From contig NZ_CP160402.1 of the NCBI RefSeq assembly GCF_040730185.1, forward strand, positions 3,658,001 through 3,722,000: DNA of 64,000 nt. Reading direction: 5' to 3'. The stretch comes from Streptomyces sp. Je 1-332. Its GTDB lineage: Bacteria; Actinomycetota; Actinomycetes; Streptomycetales; Streptomycetaceae. The translations under genes and the position numbers were made by a program. The notes under the pieces were generated by a model. It was not told the DNA's origin and searched no databases. It saw only the letters and a program-made list of their open reading frames with translations. Shown here one piece after another: positions 26,858-34,391 of the stretch (positions are counted from its first letter, which is position 1; each line of letters opens with the position of its first letter).

Positions 26858-27547
26858 TCAGCCGTCCAGCGCTTCCCGCCACCGGGCGACGGCCGCGGCA
26901 CAGACCGGCGCCGACCAGCCGTCGGGCCGGGAGGCCCCGCCGATGTGGAACGCGTCGACGCCCGCCGCCCTGAGCTGCGGCAGATGGTCGAGGCGCAGGC
27001 CGCCGCCGACCAGGATCTGCTGCTCGTAGCCCTGCTCGCCGGAGCGCGCCGCCTCGGCGAGCAGCGTGGGCAGGCCGTCGTCCACGCCGCTCGCCGCGCC
27101 CGCGGTGAGATAGGTGTCGAGGCCGGGCAGGTCCGCGAGCTGCTTGCGCAGGGCGTCGCGGTCGGGGGTCCTGTCGATGGCCCGGTGGAACGTCCAGCGG
27201 CAGCCGTCGAGCGCGCCCACCACGGTCTCCACCGCCGCCAGGTCGGGCCCGCCCGTCTCGTCGAGGAACCCGAGGACGAACTCGTCGGCGCCCGCGTTCC
27301 TGAGCTCGCGCGCACGGCGTACGAGAGCGTCGACGTCGCCCGCGTCGAAGCCGTCCGCGAGGCGCAGCATCACGCGCAGGGAGATGTCCACGGCGGCGCG
27401 GATCTCGGCGAAGGTCCCGCGGGACGGGGTCAGGCCGTCCGCGGCCATGTCGGTGACCAGCTCGAGGCGGTCAGCGCCTCCGGCCTGGGCGGCGACGGCG
27501 TCCTCGGCGTCGAGGGCGATCACCTCCAGGACTGCACGCTTGCTCAT
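26858..27547 (-). CDS. cutC: CutC-family TIM-barrel protein
   Basis: A 229-residue TIM barrel of the CutC family. Seen: LEVIALDAEDAVAAQAGGADRLELV at residues 6-30 (given in part), GLTPSRGTFAEI, VLGFLDETGGPD, the WTFHRAIDRTPD strand and the C-terminal phosphate-loop-like ILVGGGLRLDHL and FHIGG. CutC was named for copper tolerance in E. coli, but that role is doubtful and the enzymatic activity is unknown. AAGGAAG precedes the ATG at 27547. The promoter just upstream overlaps a dre-like sequence, which suggests amino-sugar control rather than copper; copA is downstream on the other side of a terminator region, transcribed in the same direction. Confidence 0.9.
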   Translation of the reverse strand: MSKRAVLEVIALDAEDAVAAQAGGADRLELVTDMAADGLTPSRGTFAEIRAAVDISLRVMLRLADGFDAGDVDALVRRARELRNAGADEFVLGFLDETGGPDLAAVETVVGALDGCRWTFHRAIDRTPDRDALRKQLADLPGLDTYLTAGAASGVDDGLPTLLAEAARSGEQGYEQQILVGGGLRLDHLPQLRAAGVDAFHIGGASRPDGWSAPVCAAAVARWREALDG

Positions 27548-27612
27548 GGATGTCTTCCTTAGGGTCCGGGGCCGCGGGGCGGGCGACCGGGGGTGGGCGA
27601 CACGGAGGTCTC

Positions 27613-27642
27613 CGTATACGCCACACATAGGTCTAGTCCAAT
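27613..27642 (-). promoter_or_regulatory. Promoter of cutC with dre-like (DasR) site
   Basis: On the minus strand TTGGAC (complement of 27636-27641), a 17-bp spacer and TATACG (complement of 27613-27618) form a good promoter. Over the -35 lies ATAGGTCTAGTCCAAT (plus strand 27627-27642), which matches 12 of 16 positions of the DasR consensus ACTGGTCTAGACCACT, including the GGTCTAG core. DasR binding is inferred. Confidence 0.6.
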
Positions 27643-27660
27643 TACCCAGCCTACGCGCAG

Positions 27661-27695
27661 ATCACCCCGGCGCGCCTCATGCGCGCCGGGGTGAT
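27661..27695. terminator. Strong hairpin terminator
   Basis: A perfect 15-bp stem (27661-27675 with 27681-27695) and a 5-nt loop, CTCAT, between the copA stop and the cutC promoter. It should end the leftward copA transcript. Confidence 0.8.
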
Positions 27696-27752
27696 CGCAA
27701 AGACATGTACACGTCGAACTGACCGGGAGTTAAGACCGTCATCCCCCGGCCT

Positions 27753-30035
27753 TCAGCTCAGCGGCTTGAAACCCCGCAGCCGCAGCGAGTTGCCGACCAC
27801 GAAGACCGAGGAGAACGCCATCGCGGCGCCCGCGAGCATCGGGTTCAGGAGGCCGGCCGCGGCCAGCGGCAGCGCGCCCACGTTGTAGGCGAAGGCCCAG
27901 AAGAGGTTCGACTTGATCGTGCCGAGCGTTCTGCGGGAGAGGCGGATGGCGTCCGCCGCCGCGCGCAGGTCTCCCCGTACGAGAGTGAGGTCGCCCGCCT
28001 CGATCGCGGCGTCCGTGCCCGTGCCCATCGCCAGGCCCAGGTCGGCCTGGGCGAGCGCCGCCGCGTCGTTCACGCCGTCGCCGACCATCGCCACGCTCCG
28101 GCCCTCCGACTGGAGGCGCTTGACCACGTCGACCTTGTCCTGCGGCATGACCCCCGCGATGACGTCCTCGGCCGCGATGCCCACCTCGGCGGCCACCGAC
28201 GCCGCGACCGCCTCGTTGTCGCCGGTCAGAAGGATGGGCGTGAGGCCGAGGGCACGCAAGCGGCGGATCGCCTCCGGGCTGGTCTCCTTCACCGCGTCCG
28301 CCACCTCCAGGACGGCCCGCGCCTCGCCGTCCCAGGCGACCGCGATGGCCGTACGCCCGGCCGCCTCGGCCTCCGCCTTCGCCCGCTCCAGCTCGACGGG
28401 GAGCCCGATCGCCCACTCCTTGAGCAGCGCCACGCGCCCCACCAGGACCGCGTGGCCCTCGACGACGCCCTGGACGCCGAGGCCCGCGACGTTCGCGAAG
28501 TCCTCGGGCGCGGGCAGCGTGCCGACCCGCTCGGCCGCTCCCGTGGCGACGGCCTGGGCGATGGGGTGCTCCGAGGAGTGCTCCAACGCCCCTGCCAGAC
28601 GCAGGACTTCGTCCTCGGTCGTGCCGTCCGCGACATGCGTGGCGAGCAGGGTCATCTTGCCGGTGGTGACGGTGCCGGTCTTGTCCAGGACGATCGTGTC
28701 GGCCTTGCGGGTCGTCTCCAGGACCTCCGGACCCTTGATCAGGATGCCGAGCTGGGCGCCGCGCCCGGTGCCGACCATGAGGGCGGTCGGCGTCGCGAGT
28801 CCCAGGGCGCAGGGGCAGGCGATGATCAGTACGGCGACCGCGGCGGTGAAGGCCGCCGTGAGTCCGGAGCCGTTGCCGAGCCAGAAGCCGAGCGTGGCGA
28901 CGGCCAGGGCGATGACGACCGGGACGAAGACCGCGGAGATCCTGTCGGCGAGGCGCTGGGCCGCCGCCTTGCCGTTCTGCGCGTCCTCGACGAGCTTGGC
29001 CATACGGGCGAGTTGGGTGTCGGCGCCGACGCGGGTGGCCTCGACGACCAGGCGCCCGCCGACGTTGAGCGTGGCTCCGGTGACCGCGTCGCCCGGGGCG
29101 ACCTCGACCGGCACGGACTCGCCGGTGAGCATGGAGGCGTCGACGGCCGAGGCGCCCTCGACGACCCGGCCGTCGGTGGCGATCTTCTCTCCGGGCCGCA
29201 CGAGGAAGCGGTCGCCGACCGTCAACTCGCCCACAGGGATGGTCGCTTCACGCCCGCCGTCCCGCAGGACCGTGACGTCCTTGGCGCCGAGCTGGAGCAG
29301 CGCCTTCAGGGCCGCGCCCGCCTTGCGCTTGGAGCGGGCCTCGAAGTACCGCCCGGCCAGGATGAAGGCGGTGACGCCCGCCGCGGCCTCCAGGTAGATG
29401 TTCCCCGCGCCGTCCGTGCGGGAGATGGTCAACTCGAAGGGGTGGGTCATGCCGGGCGTCCCGGCCGTGCCGAAGAACAGCGCCCACAGCGACCAGACGA
29501 ACGCGGCCGATGTGCCGACCGAGATCAGCGTGTCCATCGTCGCGGCGCCGTGTCGCGCGTTCGTGTACGCGGCCTTGTGGAAGGGCCAGGCCGCGTACGT
29601 CACGACCGGCGCCGCGAGGGTCAGGGACAGCCACTGCCAGTACTCGAACTGCAGGGCCGGGATCATCGCCATCGCGACGACGGGCAGGGAGAGCAGTACG
29701 GCGGTGGTCAACCGCTCGCGCAGCGGCCGCAGTTCGTCGTCCGCCTCCCGCTCGCCGCCGTCCGCGTCCGACTCCCCCGTGCGGGCCGGTGCGGGCTCCT
29801 GCGCGGTGTACCCGGTGGCCTCGACGGTGGCGATCAGATCCTGTACGGCGACGTCCTGGCCGCGGTAGCTGACCTTGGCCTTCTCGGTGGCGTAGTTGAC
29901 GGTCGCCTCGACGCCGTCCATGCGGTTGAGCTTCTTCTCGATCCTGGCGGCGCACGAGGCGCAGGTCATGCCGCCGATGGCGAGTTCCACTTCGGCGGTG
30001 GACGCCACCTCGGGGGTGCCGGGTGTGGTCGACAT
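27753..30035 (-). CDS. copA: Copper-translocating P1B-type ATPase
   Basis: A 760-residue membrane pump that exports Cu(I) from the cytoplasm. An N-terminal heavy-metal-associated domain has GMTCASC (Cys25 and Cys28). Eight membrane spans follow, with the ion-binding CPC in [19 protein letters not shown], the phosphorylated Asp in [11 protein letters not shown], the HP motif in [12 protein letters not shown], and the hinge [22 protein letters not shown] lies 8 nt before the ATG at 30035. It is divergent from a secreted protein gene across two CsoR-like operators, so copper induction is likely. There is no csoR or copZ gene in the window. Confidence 0.96.
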   Translation of the reverse strand: MSTTPGTPEVASTAEVELAIGGMTCASCAARIEKKLNRMDGVEATVNYATEKAKVSYRGQDVAVQDLIATVEATGYTAQEPAPARTGESDADGGEREADDELRPLRERLTTAVLLSLPVVAMAMIPALQFEYWQWLSLTLAAPVVTYAAWPFHKAAYTNARHGAATMDTLISVGTSAAFVWSLWALFFGTAGTPGMTHPFELTISRTDGAGNIYLEAAAGVTAFILAGRYFEARSKRKAGAALKALLQLGAKDVTVLRDGGREATIPVGELTVGDRFLVRPGEKIATDGRVVEGASAVDASMLTGESVPVEVAPGDAVTGATLNVGGRLVVEATRVGADTQLARMAKLVEDAQNGKAAAQRLADRISAVFVPVVIALAVATLGFWLGNGSGLTAAFTAAVAVLIIACPCALGLATPTALMVGTGRGAQLGILIKGPEVLETTRKADTIVLDKTGTVTTGKMTLLATHVADGTTEDEVLRLAGALEHSSEHPIAQAVATGAAERVGTLPAPEDFANVAGLGVQGVVEGHAVLVGRVALLKEWAIGLPVELERAKAEAEAAGRTAIAVAWDGEARAVLEVADAVKETSPEAIRRLRALGLTPILLTGDNEAVAASVAAEVGIAAEDVIAGVMPQDKVDVVKRLQSEGRSVAMVGDGVNDAAALAQADLGLAMGTGTDAAIEAGDLTLVRGDLRAAADAIRLSRRTLGTIKSNLFWAFAYNVGALPLAAAGLLNPMLAGAAMAFSSVFVVGNSLRLRGFKPLS

Positions 30036-30104
30036 GGCTGCGGGCTCCTTGTGACGGGGGCAGATTCCGAGGGTACCCGGGGCGGGTACCTCTGACGGGG
30101 TCCG

Positions 30105-30174
30105 TTTATACCCCTGGGGGGTACCAGACGCAAGGGCGGTTCCGGCTTGACTTGGTACCCCCAGGGGGTATCTT
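30105..30174. promoter_or_regulatory. Divergent copper promoters with two CsoR-like boxes
   Basis: Leftward: TTGCGT (complement of 30128-30133), 17-bp spacer, TATAAA (complement of 30105-30110); the box TATACCCCTGGGGGGTACC (30107-30125) fills the spacer. Rightward: TTGACT at 30147-30152, 16-bp spacer, TATCTT at 30169-30174; the box GGTACCCCCAGGGGGTATC (30154-30172) fills that spacer. The TAYCCCC...GGGGTA pattern is that of CsoR operators. Both placements would block RNA polymerase until copper releases the repressor. Confidence 0.85.
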
Positions 30175-30244
30175 CGAATGTACGAGGAGCGGCCGACCTG
30201 ACGACCGGACGACCGGCCCACTCCACTCGCACTCGGGAGCTGTC

Positions 30245-31204
30245 ATGAACACCGGACTGAAGATCACCGCCTTCACCGCCGCCGTCGCCGCGACGTTCGG
30301 CACCGCGTACAGCGTGGGCCAGGGCGTCGACCCCGTGACCGCGGAGAAGAAGCCCGCGAGCGAGGACGGCGGGCATGGCGGGCACACGGGCGAGAAGGAG
30401 AAGCCGGCCGGCGAGGAGGCCTCCGCGGGGCACGCGGAGGCCGTGCCCGGTGGTCTGCAGATCTCCGAGGGCGGTTACGCCCTCGACCTCCAGACCTCCC
30501 GCATCGACGCCGAGAAGCGCGAGGAGCTGCGGTTCAGGGTGGTCAAGGAGGGTCGGGGCAAGAACGTCACGGCGTACGAGAGGGAGCACGGCAAGGAGCT
30601 GCACCTCATCGTCGCGTCACGTGACCTGACGACCTACCGTCACCTGCACCCGACCCGGGCGTCGGACGGTACCTGGTCGACTCCGGTCGAGCTGCCGGAG
30701 GCGGGCGGTTACCGCGTCTTCGCCGACTTCAAGCCTGCGGGGGCGAAGGAGGGGCTGACGCTGGGGGCGGATCTCGCGGTGGCGGGCAGGTACGTTCCCA
30801 AGGCGCTTCCTGGGGCGGGGGCGCGGACCTCGGTCGACGGCTACGAGGTCACTCTCCAGGGCGAGTTGAAGCCGGGGAAGGCGGCTGACGTGACGCTGAA
30901 CGTGGAGAAGAACGGCAGGCCGGTGACCGATCTTCAGCCGTACCTGGGTTCGTACGGGCACCTGGTCGCGTTGCGGGCCGGTGACTTGGCGTACCTCCAT
31001 GTGCACCCCACCGGTGGGCCCGGTGATGGGCGGACGAAGCCGGGGCCTGGCGTCTCCTTCGCGGCGACGGCTCCTAGCGGGGGCGCTTATCGGCTGTTCC
31101 TCGACTTCAAGCATGAGGGGGTTGTGCGGACGGCCGCCTTCACGGTCCGGACCGGCTCCGCCGGGGGCCCCACCGAGTCCCAGCCCCCGGCCCACACGCA
31201 CTGA
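30245..31204 (+). CDS. Secreted copper-regulated protein of unknown function
   Basis: A 319-residue exported protein. It starts with a short hydrophobic segment (about 5-25), then a His/Glu/Lys-rich stretch (GGHGGHTGEKEK near residue 40). Two related beta domains follow, each with an H-containing repeat: LIVASRDLTTYRHLHPT and LVALRAGDLAYLHVHPTGG. The paired histidines and the histidine-rich C-terminal tail (PPAHTH) suggest metal binding outside the cell. It is divergent from copA under a CsoR-like box and so probably helps bind or buffer copper at the surface. The ATG at 30245 follows GGGAGCTGTC. The exact biochemical role is unknown. Confidence 0.8.
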   Translation: MNTGLKITAFTAAVAATFGTAYSVGQGVDPVTAEKKPASEDGGHGGHTGEKEKPAGEEASAGHAEAVPGGLQISEGGYALDLQTSRIDAEKREELRFRVVKEGRGKNVTAYEREHGKELHLIVASRDLTTYRHLHPTRASDGTWSTPVELPEAGGYRVFADFKPAGAKEGLTLGADLAVAGRYVPKALPGAGARTSVDGYEVTLQGELKPGKAADVTLNVEKNGRPVTDLQPYLGSYGHLVALRAGDLAYLHVHPTGGPGDGRTKPGPGVSFAATAPSGGAYRLFLDFKHEGVVRTAAFTVRTGSAGGPTESQPPAHTH

Positions 31205-31221
31205 GCGAGACAGCATCTCCT

Positions 31222-31760
31222 GCGGGCCGGTGGGGGTCGCTCGCGCAGTTCCCCGCGCCCCTAAACCCCCACCCACCTGCAGGCACATCGTGGTTACTCG
31301 CGCCGTTCCCCGCGCCCCTAAACCCCCTCCCGCCCGCGGGCGCGTCGTGGTTGCTCGCGCCGTTCCCCGCGCCCCTAAACCCCCTCCCACCTGCGGGCAC
31401 GCCGTGGTTGCTCGCGCCGTTCCCCGCGCCCCTAAACCCCCTCCCGCCCGCGGGCGCGTCGTGGTCGCTCGCGCCGTTCCCCGCGCCCCTTCGGGGCGCC
31501 CCGAAGGGGCGCGAGGAACTGCGCGCCAAGCCACGACGGCGCAGCAGTCACACACGGCGAGCACCACCCCTAGGGGCGCGGGGAACTGCGCGACCAGCCA
31601 CAACCGGCCCGCAGACACAAGACGACCGGCACCACCCCCAGGGGCGCGGGGAACGGCGCGAGCAACCACAACCCACCCGCAGGTACAAGACGGGCGCCAC
31701 CACCCCCAGGGGCGCGAGGAACCGCGCGGCCAGTCACGACCCGCCCGCAGCCGCGACCCC
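31222..31760. repeat. 57-bp tandem repeats, central 30-bp palindrome, inverted copies
   Basis: No gene lies in 31205-31776. GTTCCCCGCGCCCC occurs at 31248, 31305, 31362, 31419 and 31476, an exact 57-bp period. Positions 31483-31512 form a perfect 30-bp palindrome. Beyond it the same motif in the opposite orientation (GGGGCGCGGGGAAC-like) occurs at 31573, 31641 and 31709, a 68-bp period. A single related copy lies near 50792. This GGGGCGCGGGGAACTGCGCG element is common between Streptomyces genes; its role is unknown. Confidence 0.85.
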
Positions 31761-31776
31761 GCAGGGAAGCCGGCGC

Positions 31777-32454
31777 TCAGTCGAAGAGCGGCAGCTCCCC
31801 CTCCCTCGCCCCCGCCAACTCATACCGCGTCCCCGCAAGAGGCCGCCCCGTGTACAGACGGACCAGGGTCGGCGCGTCCCCGATGTAGCGGGCCGGCGGA
31901 CGCCGGCCGTCCGGAACGCCCAGGGAAAGCGGCTCATCCCACCCGTCCACATCCGCATGCAGCGAAACCGCCGACGTCGACCTGCTGTACTCCCCCAGCA
32001 GCGTCAACGCATCCCCGAGCCCCGCCCCTCCATACGCCCCCGGCAGCCCCCACGCCTCCCGCACATCCCCCGCATGCACCCACTCCCCCAGCGCCACACC
32101 GTCGAGCCGCCCCTTGAACGCCACCATGACCGCACCCGCCTCCGTCATGCCGTGCTCGAGCTCGTCCACGATGCGGGAGTTGGGCCAGTCGGCGCGCTCG
32201 GCGATGTCGCGGTCGTTGCTCTCCGGGCTGTACACGCCCTCCTCGAACCGCTTCTCGACGACGCGCGCCAGCGCCGAGCTGCAGTGCGCGAGCACATGCC
32301 GCACCGTCCAGCCCGGACAGCAGGTCCTGATCGCGTAGGCGGAGTCGTCGGCGGCCCTCAACAGCGGGATCAGCAGGTCGCGTTCGGTGCGCAGCAGGCG
32401 TCCCGGGCGCTCGGGATCGTACGCCTCGTCATGTGTGTACGTGGTCGCAGTCAT
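31777..32454 (-). CDS. Maleylpyruvate isomerase-type mycothiol-dependent (DinB-fold) protein
   Basis: A 225-residue four-helix-bundle protein of the DinB/MDMPI superfamily. The N-terminal domain has the metal-site pattern: RTERDLLIPLLRA, CCPGWTVRHVLAHCSSALARV (His at the helix end) and the later EWVHAGDVREAWG with the third ligand histidine. Actinobacterial members use mycothiol as a cofactor or are of unknown activity. The C-terminal part (PPARYIGDAPTLVRLYTGRP) matches the SCP2-like segment of these proteins in shortened form. The ATG at 32454 is followed by a normal N-terminus; its ribosome-binding site is weak. It is divergent from the HD protein gene. Confidence 0.82.
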   Translation of the reverse strand: MTATTYTHDEAYDPERPGRLLRTERDLLIPLLRAADDSAYAIRTCCPGWTVRHVLAHCSSALARVVEKRFEEGVYSPESNDRDIAERADWPNSRIVDELEHGMTEAGAVMVAFKGRLDGVALGEWVHAGDVREAWGLPGAYGGAGLGDALTLLGEYSRSTSAVSLHADVDGWDEPLSLGVPDGRRPPARYIGDAPTLVRLYTGRPLAGTRYELAGAREGELPLFD

Positions 32455-32519
32455 GCCGCAAGCCAACCCCCCTCCGCCACGCATGACAACGGGGTAAGGA
32501 CACCAGCCCCTCCCCGTTC

Positions 32520-32559
32520 TACACCCCCTGGGGGTATCAACGCATCCACGCGTTAGAGT
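32520..32559 (+). promoter_or_regulatory. CsoR-like box and -10 upstream of the HD gene
   Basis: TACACCCCCTGGGGGTATC (32520-32538) closely resembles the CsoR-like box at 30154-30172. TAGAGT at 32554-32559 ends six bases before the ATG, so it is a likely -10 of a leaderless transcript, with the box over the -35 area. Copper response of this gene is inferred from the sequence match only. Confidence 0.55.
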
Positions 32560-32565
32560 CCCCCC

Positions 32566-33207
32566 ATGCCCCACCACGACAAGGAACTCCGCGCCCGCTG
32601 GCACGCGACCCTGCTGCGCGTGAGCGAAGGGACCCCCGACCCCGCGCCCTACGCGGACAACCTGCTCGCGCGCTGGGCCGAGCCGCAGCGGCGGTACCAC
32701 ACCACCGCTCACCTCTCGGCGGTCCTCGATCACATCGACGTACTGGAGGAGCACGCCGAGGAGCCCGACCTCGTACGGCTCGCGGCGTGGTTCCACGACG
32801 CGGTGTACGCACCGGACCGCTCCGAGAACGAGGAACGCAGCGCCCGCCTCGCCGAACGCGCCCTCCAGGAGAGCGGGTTGATGCCCGCCGCGACGGCGGA
32901 GGTGGCCCGCCTCGTCCGCCTGACCGTCACCCACGACCCCGCCGACGGCGACCACAACGGCGAGACGCTGTGCGACGCCGACCTGGCGATCCTGGCCGCC
33001 GCCCCGGACGCCTACGCCGCGTACGCCGCCGCTGTCCGCGAGGAGTACGCCTTCGTGCCGGACGAGGACTTCCGCGCGGGTCGGGCCGCGGTGCTCCGGC
33101 AGCTCCTGGCCCTGCCCCGGCTGTTCCGCACGCCGCACGGAGCTGCCGAGTGGGAGGGCCCGGCGCGCGAGAACCTGGCGACGGAATTGCAGCTGCTCGG
33201 CGCCTGA
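32566..33207 (+). CDS. HD-domain metal-dependent phosphohydrolase-like protein
   Basis: A 213-residue protein of the actinobacterial HD superfamily (predicted metal-dependent HD hydrolases). The metal site is formed by RRYHTTAHLSAVLDHI (His), AAWFHDAVYAPDRSENEE (the HD pair), VTHDPADGDHNGETLCDADLAIL (given in parts: THDPADGDHN and DADLAILAA). The substrate is unknown. The ATG lacks a Shine-Dalgarno and lies six bases after TAGAGT, so the start is probably leaderless. A CsoR-like palindrome lies just upstream. The next gene begins 20 nt after the stop but has its own leaderless-type promoter box. Confidence 0.85.
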   Translation: MPHHDKELRARWHATLLRVSEGTPDPAPYADNLLARWAEPQRRYHTTAHLSAVLDHIDVLEEHAEEPDLVRLAAWFHDAVYAPDRSENEERSARLAERALQESGLMPAATAEVARLVRLTVTHDPADGDHNGETLCDADLAILAAAPDAYAAYAAAVREEYAFVPDEDFRAGRAAVLRQLLALPRLFRTPHGAAEWEGPARENLATELQLLGA

Positions 33208-33227
33208 CGCTCCCGTACGCTCGCCGC

Positions 33228-34301
33228 ATGCTTTCCATGGGTGGGGACCAGGTCGAGGAAGCCGTGGCGCACGCGGCGAAGGTGCTGCGTGCGGCAGTCG
33301 GGCTCGACTGGAGCGTGCGGGCGGGTGGCCTCGACTGGAGCTGCCTGGAGACGGCCGAGCACATCGCGGGTGACCTCGTCGCGTACGCGGGGCAGTTGAC
33401 GGGCCGCGCGCAGGACGCGTACGTGCCCTTCGAGATCGCCTTCGACGAGGGCGCGGGCCCCGAGGACGCGATCCGCGTCATCGAGTCGACCGGCGGCCTG
33501 CTCTCGGCGGTGGTGCGCACCACGCCGCCGGGGGTCAGGGCCTACCACCCGTACCCGCACGGCAGCGCGGACGCGGTGGGCTTCGCGGCGATGGGCGTCG
33601 CGGAGGTACTGCTGCACACGTACGACATCGCGCAGGCCCTCGGCGTGGACGCGAAGCCGCCGGCCGCGCTCTGCGAGGCGGTGCTCGCCTGGCTCTTCCC
33701 GCAGGTTCCGCCCGCGCGCGCACCCGAGGACCACTGGGCGACGCTGCTCTGGGCCACGGGCCGCGGCACCCTGCCGGGGCGCCCCCGCCTCGACAAGTGG
33801 CGCTGGCACAACGCCCTCTCGATCCCCGCGGGCCGGATCGCGCTGCGGGAGGTCTCCCCCGCGGCGGCGGCGGATCTCGCGGCGGGCGGGCCGGGGGGCC
33901 TGACGTGGATCGAGGGCGGGCCCTTCGACGGGACGCGGCGGGCCGCGGAGATGGTGACGAAGGCGTACGCGTCCGGGGTGCACCGGCCCGAGTGGGGCAT
34001 GTTCGCCCTGGTGCGGGCGGAGGACGAGGTGGCGGTCGGCGGCATGGGCTTCCACGGGCCGCCGGACGAGGAGGGGATCGCCGAGGTCGGCTATGACCTG
34101 GCGGTCGGCGCGCGGGGCCGGGGGTACGCCTCGGAGGCCCTGGACTCCCTCTCCGCCTGGGCGCTGGCCCGCCCGGAACTCTCCGCGCTCCTGGCCCTGA
34201 TCGAACCCGCCAACGAGCCCTCGCAGAGGGTGGCCCTCCGGGCGTCGTACGTCCGAGCCTCGGACCGCGGGGACCTCCGGGCTTACCTGCGGCGGGGTTA
34301 G
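33228..34301 (+). CDS. DinB/MDMPI-fold domain fused to a GNAT acetyltransferase domain
   Basis: A 357-residue two-domain protein. Residues 1-200 or so are a DinB/maleylpyruvate-isomerase-like helical bundle: DWSCLETAEHIAGDLVAYAG, and AAMGVAEVLLHTYDIAQALG supplying histidines. From about residue 215 a GNAT domain follows: LREVSPAAAADL at its start, WGMFALVRAEDEVAVGGMGF, EVGYDLAVGARGRGYASEAL (the acetyl-CoA loop, RGRGYA) and a C-terminal IEPANEPSQRVALR. The acceptor is unknown. The ATG at 33228 lies six bases after TACGCT with no Shine-Dalgarno. A longer upstream frame is antisense-like sequence over the HD gene and was rejected. Confidence 0.83.
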   Translation: MLSMGGDQVEEAVAHAAKVLRAAVGLDWSVRAGGLDWSCLETAEHIAGDLVAYAGQLTGRAQDAYVPFEIAFDEGAGPEDAIRVIESTGGLLSAVVRTTPPGVRAYHPYPHGSADAVGFAAMGVAEVLLHTYDIAQALGVDAKPPAALCEAVLAWLFPQVPPARAPEDHWATLLWATGRGTLPGRPRLDKWRWHNALSIPAGRIALREVSPAAAADLAAGGPGGLTWIEGGPFDGTRRAAEMVTKAYASGVHRPEWGMFALVRAEDEVAVGGMGFHGPPDEEGIAEVGYDLAVGARGRGYASEALDSLSAWALARPELSALLALIEPANEPSQRVALRASYVRASDRGDLRAYLRRG

Positions 34302-34391
34302 CGGGGGCGGGGGTAACGGAGGCGGGGGTAATGGAGGCGGCTGCGGGCACCCAGGGAATGCCGCGCCCCACCCCCAGCGTTCCCCACTGTT

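Noticed and set aside
31222..31500. Regular 57-bp repeats as a possible CRISPR array
   Set aside because: The whole 57-bp unit repeats, with no unique spacers of constant length, and no cas genes are nearby.
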